A stretch of DNA of 64,000 bases from Graphilbum fragrans (taxonomy: Eukaryota; Ascomycota; Sordariomycetes; Ophiostomatales; Ophiostomataceae): assembly GCA_001513895.1 (NCBI GenBank), contig LLKO01000023.1:448468-512467 (forward strand). Reading direction: 5' to 3'. This document shows positions 32,873-44,923 of this stretch, in pieces; position 1 is the first letter of the stretch, and each line of letters begins with the position of its first letter. A program made the translations under genes and the position numbers. Below the pieces are notes generated by a model. The model was given only the letters and a program-made list of their open reading frames with translations. It ran no database searches and had not been told where the DNA came from.

Positions 32873-35800
32873 ATGCCTTTCATGGTAGACGAAGAAATAA
32901 GCACCCGACTTCGGCACTTGGTGCGCTGGTCTTGTACGTTGCTGCTGCCAAGCGCTGTGCTGATGTCGATGAGGGAGCTTTCTGCTAACCTGGGGCCAGG
33001 CGAGTTTGACCCGTGGCGCGACTACCTCCCTGTCACGGATGAAATGGCCCTCGATTGGCAGCCCGAGAGGCATTATCGTCGTGACCCTTCGGCCATCCTG
33101 GCCGATCTGCAAATAGTCAGAGCAACCATCCTGCATGCGCTCCGTTCGGGGAACACGATCCTTCGGGCCCGCCTCCTAAATAGCGAGCACGATATCTTGG
33201 TGGCCGCCGATGACGTCTATGCCTACGCCGAACACAACGACTCGGACCAGGAAAACGATCCTGAGCACGACCCCGGCGATGGCCCTGGCGACGATCCTGG
33301 CGTGGGCCCTTCGTCGTCCGGGATGGACGTAGATCATGAATCCGCCGGCGCGGGCGCCGATCAAGAAGTCGCCGCTCCCACCCCCGCGTCTCCTTCGTCC
33401 AGCCTTGCCGGCGAGGCCGAGCCCGACGTGGTGAACGGCACCGGCGCCGGGAGCAGCCATCCCATTCCGCTGGCCGCCATGGGCAGCAGCTGCGACGTGT
33501 GCCACTTTGAGATCTTCCAGGAAGAGGGCGCTTACGCAGGTAATTATCCCATGGTTTCTTTCCTTGCCTGTGGCGATGGCTGGCGCGCGATCCTTGCACC
33601 CTGGTCTTGATATTCTTGACATTCTCGCCCGTGTATCTCCCATGTTGTGTGTTGTCCCCATCTGACCCTGATCCTTTGTTTCTCCCCCCCCATCAGCACT
33701 CTGGCCCGTTCCCATTTCTCTCTGGCTGTTGCTGATTGACTCGCCTCGCGCGCCTCTCCAGTCCTCGGTGACGAGCACACCAATTCCTTCCCGTTCCTCC
33801 CCCTGGTCAGCCAGTATGACGGAAAGACCAAAGCCACCATCGTCTGCTACAAAGACCGCTCCAAGCTGCCCGCCGCCTCCTACAGGGAAGTCCCGGGGAG
33901 GCACCAGCGCTGCTTCCGAGATTTCAATGACTGGAGACGAGCTCTGGAGGACCAAGTGCCGCTCCTGAAAATGAAAATCGAATACATCCTGCCGCCGGCC
34001 ACCAGTGAAGCCGCGATGGGAACGTCGGAACGAACACTCACACGCGTTATAGAAAGACCCCTGTCCCAGGCCCTGTCGCCGAGCCTGGACTTTGCAGACG
34101 ACGACGACGACGGCTTCGACCTACTCGTGTCGTCCAAAGGCTCAAGCAGCTGTGAGCTCGGCGCCCACGTCTGCTCCCCGAATCGGATCCTGCAGCACGG
34201 CCAGTCGGGCCTGTGGGCGGAAACTACATACATCAATTCTGTGCGGTATCTTCTGCAGCTCGTTCCCCCGCCGACGCACCCAGAGCTCGAGCCCGGCCTC
34301 CCCGGCTCTGGCCCCCGGTATATCCAGCTCTGCCGGGATGGCCGCCCCGGCGTTCTCTACGTCCTGAGAAACCGCGTCGGCGTGCGGTGCATGATCTTCA
34401 AGACCGCCGCCGAGGACGTCCGAGACGATCCGCAGTACCAGTATGCGCTGGCAGAGGGCCTGGACAGCGGCCGGGATGGTGGGGGGTGGGCCACGCTGGC
34501 CCTGGACCGGGGGGTCGTCACCTACACCCAAGATGTGAGTCTGGCTGCGTTTGCTCTGCCGTCGTCTGTCCTGCGTCTGTCCTGCGTCTGTCCTGCTCAC
34601 GCCGCCCCAGCGCTATCGCATCCGCACGGTCGCGGAAAGCGGCCAGCTGCCGACGCTGTGGCCGGTTCCGCGCTCGCTGGCGGAGATGCGGTCGACCTTT
34701 CTGGACTTCTTCACGCCCATCCCCTCCGACGAGCCGGCGCCCACGCCGGACGACTACGACATGCGCTTTGTCGACATCAACGCCTGCGACGTGGTGGGCT
34801 ACTCGGCCTACTGGGCGGGCAACCTCATGACCATCCACGCCCACCGCCTCGACGACGGCCTCGCCTTCTACCAGGACGCCGTCGCGGCGGCGCCGGCCGC
34901 GGGCTTCTGGACCTTTTATCCCATGGCGCCCGGCGAGCGCATCCAGGCTATCTTCATCCGCCGCGGCTACCGCACGCACCAGATGGCGCTGCTCTTCCAG
35001 ACCACCTTCCAGCGCAACTTCGTCATGGGCACCACCATTGCCTCGCTGCACGAGGACCGGCCGCCGTCGGCCGACCCGGCGGCCGCCCGCTGGAGCGAGT
35101 GCTACGCCAACAGCGAGGTGTTTGAGGGCCGCCCCGAGTACGGCGACGGCGTGGGCCAGATGGCCGTGCGCGACGGCGACGAGGACGACAGCGCGCTCGA
35201 CCCCTCCAACCAGCTGGAGCTGGAGTGGGAGCCGCTGCACGAGCCGCCGCTGCACGAGCCCAGCCGGCTCTACTTCAACACCTCCGCCTACGGCATCCAG
35301 CTGCTCGGCCGCCCGCTGCCCGTCGGCACCGCCCAGCCGCCGCCGCTGACCGCCGAGCTGCTCATCCAGCCCGACGTCAGCTGCGACGACGCCCAGTTTG
35401 CCCTGCAGGCCGCCTACTTTGTGTCCTCCGCGTCGCTGGTCGGCATCGCCCGCCTCCACCCCTGCTACCGCGTCTCCTACTCGTCCAGCGGCGAGGCCTA
35501 CCGCGCCCTCTCCGGCATCCTCTTCGTCTACCACCCCGACACCGACGAGCGCGGCCACATCATCTGCCAGCGCTCCCAGGAAGCGCTCGGCGAGGTCCGC
35601 CTCGACCGGCTGGGCGCCCCCATCTTCCCCCGCAACTCGACACACCTCTACTTTGGCTACCGGGAAGCCACCGCGGCCCATCCGCAGTACTTGGCCGAGA
35701 TTGCCGTCCACGAGCCGCACTGGACCATGTGCCTGGACACCACCTGGGTCTCCATGCCCTGGGCCGGCTTCGTCGAGGTCTTCTACAACGTCGCCTGGGG

Positions 35801-36155
35801 CCGCCTGTCGCTGCCGCTGTATCCCGGCCAAGCGCCCATCGCGCCGCAACTCCTGCCGCCGCTGGTCAACTACTTCTTCATGCCGCCGACTACGCCCATC
35901 GACGACGACGAGACCATGTCAGACGTCTCCTCGTCCGATGCCGTCCCTCCAGAGGCCTTTCTTCCGGGGGCCTTGCTTCCGTCGGCCTTGCTTCCGTCGG
36001 CCTTCCGGCTGGATTGCCCCTTCACCAACCCCCCCTCCCTCGACGCCTCTCGGTCGCCTCCCCGGCCTCTGCTACCCGGTCAACTGCCTCTTCCGCCTCC
36101 TATGTCTCCTATGTCTCCTATGTCTCCTATGTCTCCTATGCCTCCTACGCCTTAA
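32873..36155 (+). CDS. Large fungal hypothetical protein with CxxC motif
   Basis: Three exons: 32873-33539, 33762-34534, 34611-36155. Introns are 222 nt (GTAATT...CTGATTGAC...CTCCAG) and 76 nt (GTGAGT...CCCCAG). All phases match, total 994 residues. The N-terminal region has an acidic, proline-rich linker. SCDVCHFEIFQEEG (CxxC) is split from VLGDEHTNSFPF by intron 1. The long C-terminal half is globular (SRLYFNTSAYGIQLLG, SLHEDRPPS, GFVEVFYNVAW, and PMAPGERI, which resembles PLAPGERI in the 38-40 kb gene). The extreme C-terminus carries LLPSA and MSP tandem repeats. Not recognised as an enzyme. The resemblance to the 38-40 kb protein suggests a distant fungal F-box-like or jacalin-like family, but no F-box is obvious here. 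Confidence 0.75.
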
Positions 36156-38222
36156 CTCACCCATCTCGCTGACGATACAGCCAGATTTATCGGGGGGTGG
36201 GTGGGGTACTTTACTTCTTATGTACATCTTGACTTTGTATTATCACCTTTGCTTTTTTGGTTCCGCGTGTGCGTTGCTCTTCCCTCCCGCCGTCGACAAA
36301 ACTCCTGCCACATCCTTGGCGGCATCACAACGGCCTCTAGCACAAAATAAAATGGCAGAGAAATGCAATATTTCCAGGCAAAAAAAACAACAAAAAACAC
36401 ACTTCCTGTCTCTGGGCGGCTGTTGTGCTCTTTTCCATCATCTAGGGCTTGTTTTGGGTATCGCTGGCAGGGGCTCGTTCTAGGATTCGCAACATGAAAA
36501 ACAAGGAAAACAGTCCCAAAGATTCTGCTTTCAAATGGGTCGGGTATTTTCTGGCGTGGGTGGCTGTTGAACTGTGTCTTGGGCTATTGTTGTAGCCGGT
36601 ATTCGATTTCTCGTTATGACGGTGGCTATTATCTCGTTTTAATCTTTTTCTTCGTCTTCTATCTTCCGTCTTCCGTTGTTCTCCCATTTCTCTCCGCCGC
36701 TCGGTAGAGTTTACTCCCTTTACTTTCGTTGGGCCGGATTTCGATGCCAGCGACGATCCTTCAAGCAATATCTGGCGTGATTGACGAGCCCCCCTGGTTA
36801 AACGGTTTTTTCTTTTTCCTTTTTGGTCTAGTCTGTATTTCGAGAGCATGCTCTCTGCCTATCATTATTGGAGGTTTGCCGTGCGTGTGCGTTGGGGTGC
36901 CTTTCTTTTCCTTGGCCTTTTGCCTTCCTCTTTCCTATTTGCTGACTTATGTTTTTCTTTGCTGTTGCGAACTTTATTATCCTGTTTCTGTTCGGGAGGC
37001 TTTTTGTCAGTTTCCGTGTTGTTTGTGGCCAGAGATGGATATTCTTTGCGTCTTGCCAATATCTCGCCTTGGTGATATCCATCTTCTTGCCACATGGCTT
37101 CATTACTGGTCTGTTCAATATTTGCTAGCTTCCAGATAAAGTTTTGTGCTTTGCATCGACTGTTAGCAAATCGTATTCCAAACCAGTCATAGCTTGTCAG
37201 TATAGGAATAGGATACCAAAAGTCTAGGACAGGAACACGTAGCGAAGTATGCTCTCCACATGTGACGCACATTCTCGTAGTACACTTTGAATAAGGCCGT
37301 AGTTAGTATGAATAAGTAGCTCGTGGCAATATCACTGTCCTCTTCTGCACCCCCTATGTCGCGCCTACAGCCATCTTTTGACTTCTCCGGTATTTCGTCG
37401 GACCTCACGAGGAGCCGCACATCGAGCAGCTTGCCGACCACGCATATCACCACCAATAGCCATTCAATAGTAACAAGGGCCAATTACCCCGCCTAATAAG
37501 ACCGCGTGGAGGCCGTCTGGTGTGGAAATGGCCTACTCGGGGATTTGCAAAGTGGAAATAATGCAAGAATGGGCCCGCTTGGACGACGTCTAGTCCGCTT
37601 CGACACACGCATTACGCGCGCAATAGTAGTAGCAGAACAGATGGCCTCTAGGGTATGCAAGGCTGGGTCTAAAAGATACAGTCACAAGAAGCCTTTTCGC
37701 GGACAAATCATAGGTTGGCTCCGCATGCAGTGTAAATGCATGGAACGTCATGGGCCCCCGGCCAGTTGGTTTCCAGTCGTTCTGCTCCTGTAGGAGTCGC
37801 CTGGTGTACTTGATTTGTATGTTTCCCTAGGACATAACATTCTACCTTGCATACGTCGAAACTGTCAGATGCTCCCCGGCGAAGAAATCTGGAACGAAAT
37901 GCCCGTTTCTGCTCTTGGGGTGGCTCACATGTGAATAATCAAGACTGCCCATATCGCAACTACCAAACTACCAAACTACCAAAGCAACATTCGCTATCCA
38001 CGAAAGCCTCTCGATGGACACAAGTGGCCAGCCACTACTAAATGTTCTCGATTCCAGTGCTAGAGCCGCAGCGCACCTATCGCCCATCCACACTCAGTTC
38101 GTCTTGCCAAGCACCTCGCAGCAAACCATACCGAATAGCAAAACCGCGAGCAGAGAACATATCAAGCGAACTGTCTCATGCTGTCCTCAGAACCGTTCTT
38201 CCGCATCTCCCGTAGACCATGG
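36156..38222. other. Convergent 3' intergenic region
   Basis: Between the stop codons of two convergent genes. No supported gene. T-rich sequence at 36790-37040 gives antisense K-rich frames that were rejected. Confidence 0.5.
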
Positions 38223-39803
38223 TCACTTGCGACGGCCTGCTTTGGGGGCTATGGCATGCAGTTTTCCCAAACGGTTGGTGTTCCGCCGCCTGCAATACAC
38301 TGTCTGGACTTCGCTGGAGAGGCTGCCAACCAGGTCGCGGCAGCAGTAGTACTTCCAGAACATCGACGCGGTGCCGTCGGCCAGGGAGACGACCGCGTCC
38401 AGCGGGCTGCTCGCCACATTGCCGGGCACGATGTCCACGACCTGTCGCGTGGGCAGCAGCACGTTCTCCTCGCAGGTGCGGCCGCCCTCGCCCGGCGTGA
38501 TCTCTCTGATGCAGAACGTGAGGGCTTGGAGGGGCCATCTGCGGGCGGCGGCGGCGGCGTCGTCCCAGATGGTGGCCGTCTCCAGGCGCGCGCACGGGTG
38601 GTCCTCGTCGGCGGTGAACCACTGGCCGAGCACTTCTGCGCACGGCGGGGCGGCGTGGTGGATCTTCAGGCCGATGCAGCGAGCGGTGCCGTCGGCTCTG
38701 ACGAGCTTCTTCACCTCCAGCTTGCGGACGTCGCCGCACTTGGCCGTGCTAAAGTAGCAGTACAGGTCGGGCGCATGCACGGGCGGCGGCCCGTGCAGAT
38801 GCATGATGTAGGGGCTTCCTTCGGGGCGGCGCTGCGGCACGGGCTTGCCGATGCTCACGCCGATGTTGCCGTAGCGCGAGCAGCTCTTGCCGGCGACGTC
38901 GGCGACGATCAGCCCGGTCACCGGGTGCTGCGCGCTGCCGTCCGTGAGCATGGACCAGTGGATGTCGTTCCACAGCGCCATGTTGTAGTCTCCGAACAGC
39001 ACCGTGCGGCCCGTGCTGGTCTTCAGGATCACGGCGATGCCGCAGGTGACCAGGTCGCTGACGGCGACCTCGACGATGCGCTCGCCCGGCGCGAGGGGGC
39101 AGTGCAGGGCAAACCCGGAGGACTTGCCCACCCGGGCATCGGCCGCGCCGCCGGGGAAGTGGGCGACGAAGCCGGAGATGCCGTCGGCGTCGCACAGCGC
39201 CGTCAGCCCGGTGGCCCAGGTGTGGCCCCGGCACAGCGGCAGGTACTCGGAGCGGAAGTACTCCGGGAAGAAGTGCGTCTGAGGGATGTCGACGTCGTTG
39301 TCCCACATCAGGAGCTCGTGGCCGCTGGGCACGACGCCGTCGCCCGACACCAGCAGCCGGTTGCTCGGGATGGGGGCTTGCGGCGGGCCCATCTTGCGGC
39401 GCCCGCCGACGTCGCCCACGGTGATCAGCTGTATGCCCGCGCGGGTCTTGCGCCACTTCATGTAGTGTACGAGCTTCTCGGGCTCGGGGCTGGCGAAGCG
39501 CCGGGTGCCGACGTTGAAGCCGACGCGCAGCACCTTCAGATCCTGCAGGGCGTCAGTTGGGCTGTTCTCGGCGCGGGGGCAGACGCGACACTTACGTCGA
39601 CCAGCATGACCAGCTCGTCCTTGGCGGACAGCTCGGTGTAGTGGAACTGGCGGCGGCGGCTGGAGCGCGGGCGGGGGTTCCCGAGCCACGGCGACTCGGA
39701 CTTGTCGGCGTACACCAGCGCCAGCGCGATGAGGCCCAGGTTTCCGAGCACGGCCTTGACGCCGACCACGGCCTTGCCCGGCAGCGGCACGCGCCAGGGG
39801 AGC

Positions 39804-39834
<31 letters not shown>

Positions 39835-40744
39835 TGCGGCGGAACGAGAGCGTGCCCAGGTACTGGGTGCCGAAGACGGGGACCACGGACGCCGTCAGCG
39901 AGAAGGCGGCCTGCTCGTGCAGGTCTGGCAGGGGCAGCCCGACGAGGCGGCGGACGTCCGTGTTGTCGATGTGCAGGTGCGTGATGAGGGACGTGACGGT
40001 GTCGACGGTGCGCACGATGCTGCCAAACAGCCCCGCGTCGGGGCCGTTGAAGACCAGGTCCACCAGCATCAGCTGCAGCTCGGCCGGCAGCTGCGCCACA
40101 TGCGCCAGCAGCTGGCGCAGCGGCGAGGGGCTGAGGGCGCCCAGCACGTCCGGCCCCAACAGGGCGAGGTCGAAGTGGGCGCCGTAGGTCTCTTCTCTGT
40201 TGCGGGGCAGCAGCCGGCTGTCGACCAGGCTCTGCAGCTGGCCGCCGAGCCGGTGCAGGTCCTTGAAGAGCAGCTTGTTGCCGCTCATGGACCAGGCCGT
40301 CTGCCAGCAGGCCGTGTGCACAAAGTAGAACGGCGTCTCCTTCTCGCTGAAGTCGGTGCGCTCCTTGGGCTCGATGAAGCTCACCACCACGGGCACATGC
40401 GACTGGGGCGGCCGGATCTTCGTCCCGCTCCACGGCTTGTTCCACGGCGCGCTGGCCAGAGACGTGCGCGTGATGCACAGCTTGGCCCCCCGCGGGTGCA
40501 GGGGATACCCGTTGTCAAAGACTGCGCGCGGTCAGCAACCAAGTACCAACACCCAGTCACCCAGCCACGCGCGGCGGCAGCACTTACACGCAACGACGTC
40601 GCTGTCCCAGGTGGCCATGGGCGCGGCGGCGCGCTGAGAGCGTCTGCGGCTGGGAAAGAGCACATTCTCAAAGCTTCTGCGGCACAGGAGGCAGTAGGCC
40701 TCGGCGCGGACCGTCACCTCCTGAGGAGGCCCGAAGAAAGCCAT
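38223..40744 (-). CDS. F-box-like fungal hypothetical protein
   Basis: Three exons: 40588-40744, 39596-40521, 38223-39542. Both introns have GTAAGT donors and CAG acceptors (66 and 53 nt). Total 800 residues. The N-terminus has a CxxC pair (AYCLLCRRSF). At about residues 185-215 LSPSPLRQLL...LPAELQLMLVDLVF resembles an F-box (LPxEL..M). Downstream are LGNLGLIALALVYADKS and a large beta-rich C-terminal domain with GISGFVAHFP and PLAPGERIVEVAV. I associate this arrangement with a fungal F-box/DUF family from memory but cannot confirm the DUF number. If the F-box is real the protein would recruit substrates to an SCF ubiquitin ligase through Skp1. It may be distantly related to the gene at 32873. 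Confidence 0.75.
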
Positions 40745-42484
40745 GGAGCTGTCTGGGTCGGTGTAGTTTCCTGGACGCTGCCTTTTTCCACTGGGCGGGT
40801 TGCCTGTCGAGGTCCAGAGCCGATGCCGTGTCTGCTGGGACGAGAACCGAGATATAAACGCGAGAGCGGTCGGGGATCCTCCAGCAACGCCTGCGAGTGC
40901 TTCGGCCAGGCGTCCCAAGCCACTGCGCAAGGCGCCAAGTCGGGGAGGGATCGCCAGGTGCGCGGCTGGAAGGCCATTTTCCCGTCGATACGAGTATGTT
41001 TTACACCCCCTCTCTGGCCTCCATCCTCCCTCTCACCATCGACGTGAACAGCCACCGCTACACCGCTACTCCCTACTCGTGCATGGCCTTCACCACCGTG
41101 CATGCTAGTGTGTCAGTGAAGTTGTAGAGGATACTTGCCGGCGTGCTGGCCGGCCGTCTACGCCCATGTCCTCGTCACCTCTGGGGCCCGGCGGTACTTA
41201 CAGCCCTCGCACTGCTAAACGCATACGGCGTGGCGGGTGACCGTATTGTGAGACAGTCCGAGTAGGGTGGCTGCCCTTGTTTCGCCTGTCTCTGCCACCC
41301 ATGCCATTGTAGGCAAAAGTACGCTGTTGTCGTCTTTTTGTTGTCGCTCGAGACACTCGGTTGCGAGACAGGGGGCGCCGCCACAAAAAACGACCGACGC
41401 TTCCGGAAAAAGAAAAGAAACAAAAAGGCAGTGAGCTACATGCAAGCTGAGCGGCCTCCCTGATATGGCTCCGGATAGCTACGCGGTACCAATCACATCA
41501 GCTGGGCGCACGGCTCTCTTGGGCACAGGGCTTGATGCTGGCAGCTAAAAGGCTGTGGTGACCTGCTGTGGGGCCAAGAAGTCATAGCGGCCTCTGGCTC
41601 TGGCTAGAACGGGGCGGGGAGTTCCCGAAATACGAAGCGGCGGTGGGCGATCGCCGCATCAGCCCTAGAGCCAGACCACCACTGTACATAAGCCAATAAA
41701 GTGGCTGCAGTAGTTCGGATGCCCTCTGCGTGGTCGTTCCCAAACCCAATGTCCGCGGAAGTGGGAAAACAGGGGTGGAAAGCTTCTGGCGTCGTCAAGA
41801 CGAAAGGCAACATGCGATTTGCCCACCGGTTTCCTGCTATGCTTCTTGCGGAGGAGCAGGCGCGTTTGTATGCTGGACACGGATCGCCTGCTATCTTGCA
41901 GCTCACTTGGCTTACCCGCCATTCGCTTTTAGCGCTGGGCGGCAAACAGTGCAGGCCAGCTAGCAAGTCGAGACGGCTGTGACCAAGATGGTCGAAAAAG
42001 TGAACTAGATGTCGTAGTACTAGATGTCGTAGCAGTACCAGATGCCGGGTTGTATACCTAAGATTTGATTCTAATGTAACTAAGATGCATTTCCAATGTA
42101 GCTAAGATGCTATTCATGTAGCTAAGATGCCAATTCCTAATATTCAACACCGTAAATGAGATGCCACGTAAAAACAGTCACCAATATGCCGATTCCTGAA
42201 AGCACCGTAAACCAGATGCCATGTCGGAAAACAGTCACCGATATACCAATCCCCCCAACAAACACCGCAAACCAGATGCCATATCGTAAATAATAAACCA
42301 AACACCATGTCGTAAAACAATAAAGCACATCCTACGCCGTAAAACAGTAACCGAGACGCCAATATCGCAGCACCAACATGGCCAACCTCGCAGCCCGCAC
42401 CTCGTTTCACAAGCCGGCGACAACGGCCATGTCCATGCCCCTGGCGGGGGACGCCTATCGCTGGCCGCGGTGGCCGTGATGGCC
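40745..42484. other. Intergenic region with degenerate repeats
   Basis: Promoter of the F-box-like gene (-) and 3' side of the nuclease-like gene (-). No supported frame. Confidence 0.5.
42005..42365. repeat. Degenerate CTAAGATGC / CGTAAACCAGATGCCAT repeats
   Basis: AT-rich array: AGCTAAGATGC-type units at about 42057-42130, then CGTAAA-CAGTCACC-GATGCC-type units of roughly 45-60 bp to 42365. Confidence 0.6.
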
Positions 42485-44102
42485 CTAGCGGGCAGTCCGT
42501 CGTCGCTTGGCAGCCGGCGTACTGTCCTGGGCCACGGCGGACGAGCTCGCGGGCTGCCGTGCGCGCTTGGCGCGGCCGCGACCAGGGCTGTCGCTGGGGG
42601 TGTCGCTTGACGTCGGCCCCGTGGATGGTTCCGGCGCGTCCACCAAGTCACGCGGTGCGCCAGCGCCAGGTCCAGGTCCAGGTCCAGGTCCAGGTTCTCC
42701 GGCTGCTCCGGCTGCTCCAGCTGCTCCAGCTGCTCCAGCTCCTCCAGATTCTCCTGCTCCTCCGGCTTCTCCAGGGGACGCGGACACGTGCGATGCTTTG
42801 TCGTTCGCCGCTTCGATGAAGCGGTTTCGTTGCTGCTTCGCCAGGTCTCGCAAATTGCGAATGGCCGTGGCCCCTTCCACGAAACCAGCACGAGAACCCA
42901 TCATCGCATACATCCCCAGAAGCGTCATGTGATATTCGGCCTGGCCGGGTGTCTTCGTCGACGCTGTGGGGTGGTGGGCATACAGCGTCAACATCCCATC
43001 TTGGTAGATGGCGCTGTAGGCATACGCTTGGCCATCGTAGACCAGCTCGTCTTCCCCATAGCTTTGCAAGTAGTGCATGGCCCGCGCTCCCATGGCGCCA
43101 GCGTAGCGAACCTGCCGTTTCGCCACAGCATAAGCGCCGTGTGGGCCTTTGATTTCAATGAACAGGTTGGGCGCGCAAGGATAGTGTTGTGCCGCGCTCG
43201 GGATGATATAGCGAGCGAGGGCGACGCGCACTGGCTGGGAGATCCGAAGCGCGCGCACTCCGTAGTACATATCTGGCTTGGGGGCTACGATCGTTCCGTC
43301 TGTCAGGGGCGCCAAGTTCGAAAACACCACGTTTTGGCTGGGCGTGTTGTCGGGGTCTAGCCCGAGAATGGTGGGCATGACACAGAAGAGAACTTCCGTT
43401 TCGTTTTGGGCCTGCAGATGGTGTCTTCGCAACTCTTTGAAGGCACTGTCGGGAAATTCATCCAGGGACAAAGACGATCGACGAGCCGCCAAAGCCGCGA
43501 CGGTGTCGGACAAGTCCAGCTCTTGCGAGTCCAACTCGCCGTGGATGCCATGCAAAGACAGATGCATACTGAATGCTTTGTCGTACGGGTTTGACGGCTG
43601 AGTGTCATATCCAGTCAGTGGAGCCATCATGACAGGATCGATGACACGGTCCGGTGGCAGCGCACCTACAGCGATGGGAGGCGGCCAGATAATGGTGATA
43701 TGATACTGGAAACATGGTCAGCGCCAGCGTGAAGAAGTGCCGTGTCCAGCGTGTTCTTACCCCGCGAAGATCCGAAAGATCCGGACCGCCGTGTCTGGCA
43801 AAGCGAGCTAGGCTGTTGACGGAGAACTCTCGTATTAGCTGTTGGATGCGATCTTGAGACTCCGACAAAGGCGAGGTTTGGAAGGGCTGCAGAGGCTGCA
43901 GAGGCTGCACAGGCTGAGCTCGCACCGATCGCAGGCGGCGGCGGTTCTCTTCCAAGGCCCTGCGCGTCAAAGGAATGGCCGGGAGCCCGCTCCAAAACTC
44001 GGGAGGATACACCCAGTTCTTCCAGGCCTCACGATCTGTTTCGCTGTGGGGTGGTTGATCGCTGTCGCCTAGGGAGAGTAGTTCGGACTGCGGCAATGCC
44101 AT
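42485..44102 (-). CDS. Fungal protein with PD-(D/E)XK nuclease-like core
   Basis: Two exons, 43761-44102 and 42485-43705, with a 55-nt intron (GTAAGA...CTGACC...TTCCAG), phase 0, 520 residues. The core carries KPDMYYG followed by NLFIEIKGPHGAYAVAKRQ and a helix with GARAMHYL. This is the PD...ExK pattern of restriction-nuclease-like folds, and it resembles a widespread fungal uncharacterised family I recall as DUF7924. The C-terminus is Gly/Ala/Pro-rich low complexity (GAAGAAGAAG, PGPGPGPG) ending in a basic KRRRTAR tail that could be a nuclear localisation signal. Such proteins are common in fungal accessory regions, often in variable copy number; the target is unknown. The start is the ATG at 44100-44102. 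Confidence 0.75.
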
Positions 44103-44923
44103 GGTGTAGAAAGAAGAAGAAGAAAATAAATATGAGAGGAGCGGGTGGCGTGGTGGTGAGCGAAGTGAGAGAATGAGCTTTAGATGGGCTGTGGTGAATG
44201 AAGCGACGAAAATGCACATCATATGGGGTGGGATGGGATGCAGAATTATATAGGCTATGGCGGGCGGCGCCGCCGCCGCAAACAGTTAACTGCCAATAAT
44301 GAGCCGGTTGGGAATAAAGGGGCTCACGGGTTGGACCTGGACCTGGACCTAGCGGACTTGGACTTTAACTCTTTGTGACCCTTTCACTCTTTGACTTGGA
44401 CTGTTGGACCTGGACTCTGACTCTTTGTCTCTCGGATTCTGGACACCTCTTTCACTCTTAGACTTGGGCGGTTGGACCGGACTAAAACTGGAATCGACTT
44501 TGACTCTTGTGTCTCGGACTCTGGAGTTGACTCTTTCACTCTTAGACTTGGTCCTGGATTGGACTTCAAGTCTTTGTCTCTTGGACTTGGACTTGGACTG
44601 ACGCCTGGCCTCTCATTGTGGCTCGACTGGTTGCTTCATTCGCCGACGGACGCACCATGGGAAAAGGGCTAGATTGGCATGCCTACACGACGGTTGATAT
44701 CCAACACAGGCTTTTTGCCGTCTTGACAAGGCATCCGCTTGCCCTAGAAGACGTGGCAGAATCCACATCTGAGCTATATACAAGGTGAACGCAAGAAAAG
44801 AAATTGAACGCATCTGTCTCCGTGTCTGTCTCCGTGTCTGTCTCCGTGTCTCCGCGTCTCCGTGTCTGTGTCTCCGTGGGTCTCCCCTCTCTCCTCTCGT
44901 CTCTCCCCTCTCCGCTTCCCCCC
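44103..44923. other. Intergenic: degenerate TTGGAC/CTTTGACTCTT repeat and CTCCGTGTCTGT array
   Basis: 44330-44610 is a degenerate array of GACTTGGACT and CTCTTTGACTCT-like words that is open in several frames. 44815-44880 is a (TCTCCGTGTCTG)n array just 3' of SLA2. No gene is supported. Confidence 0.6.

Noticed and set aside
39557..41047. Long plus-strand frame opposite the F-box-like gene
   Set aside because: Shadow of a GC-rich coding strand; ignores the clear splice sites of the minus-strand gene.
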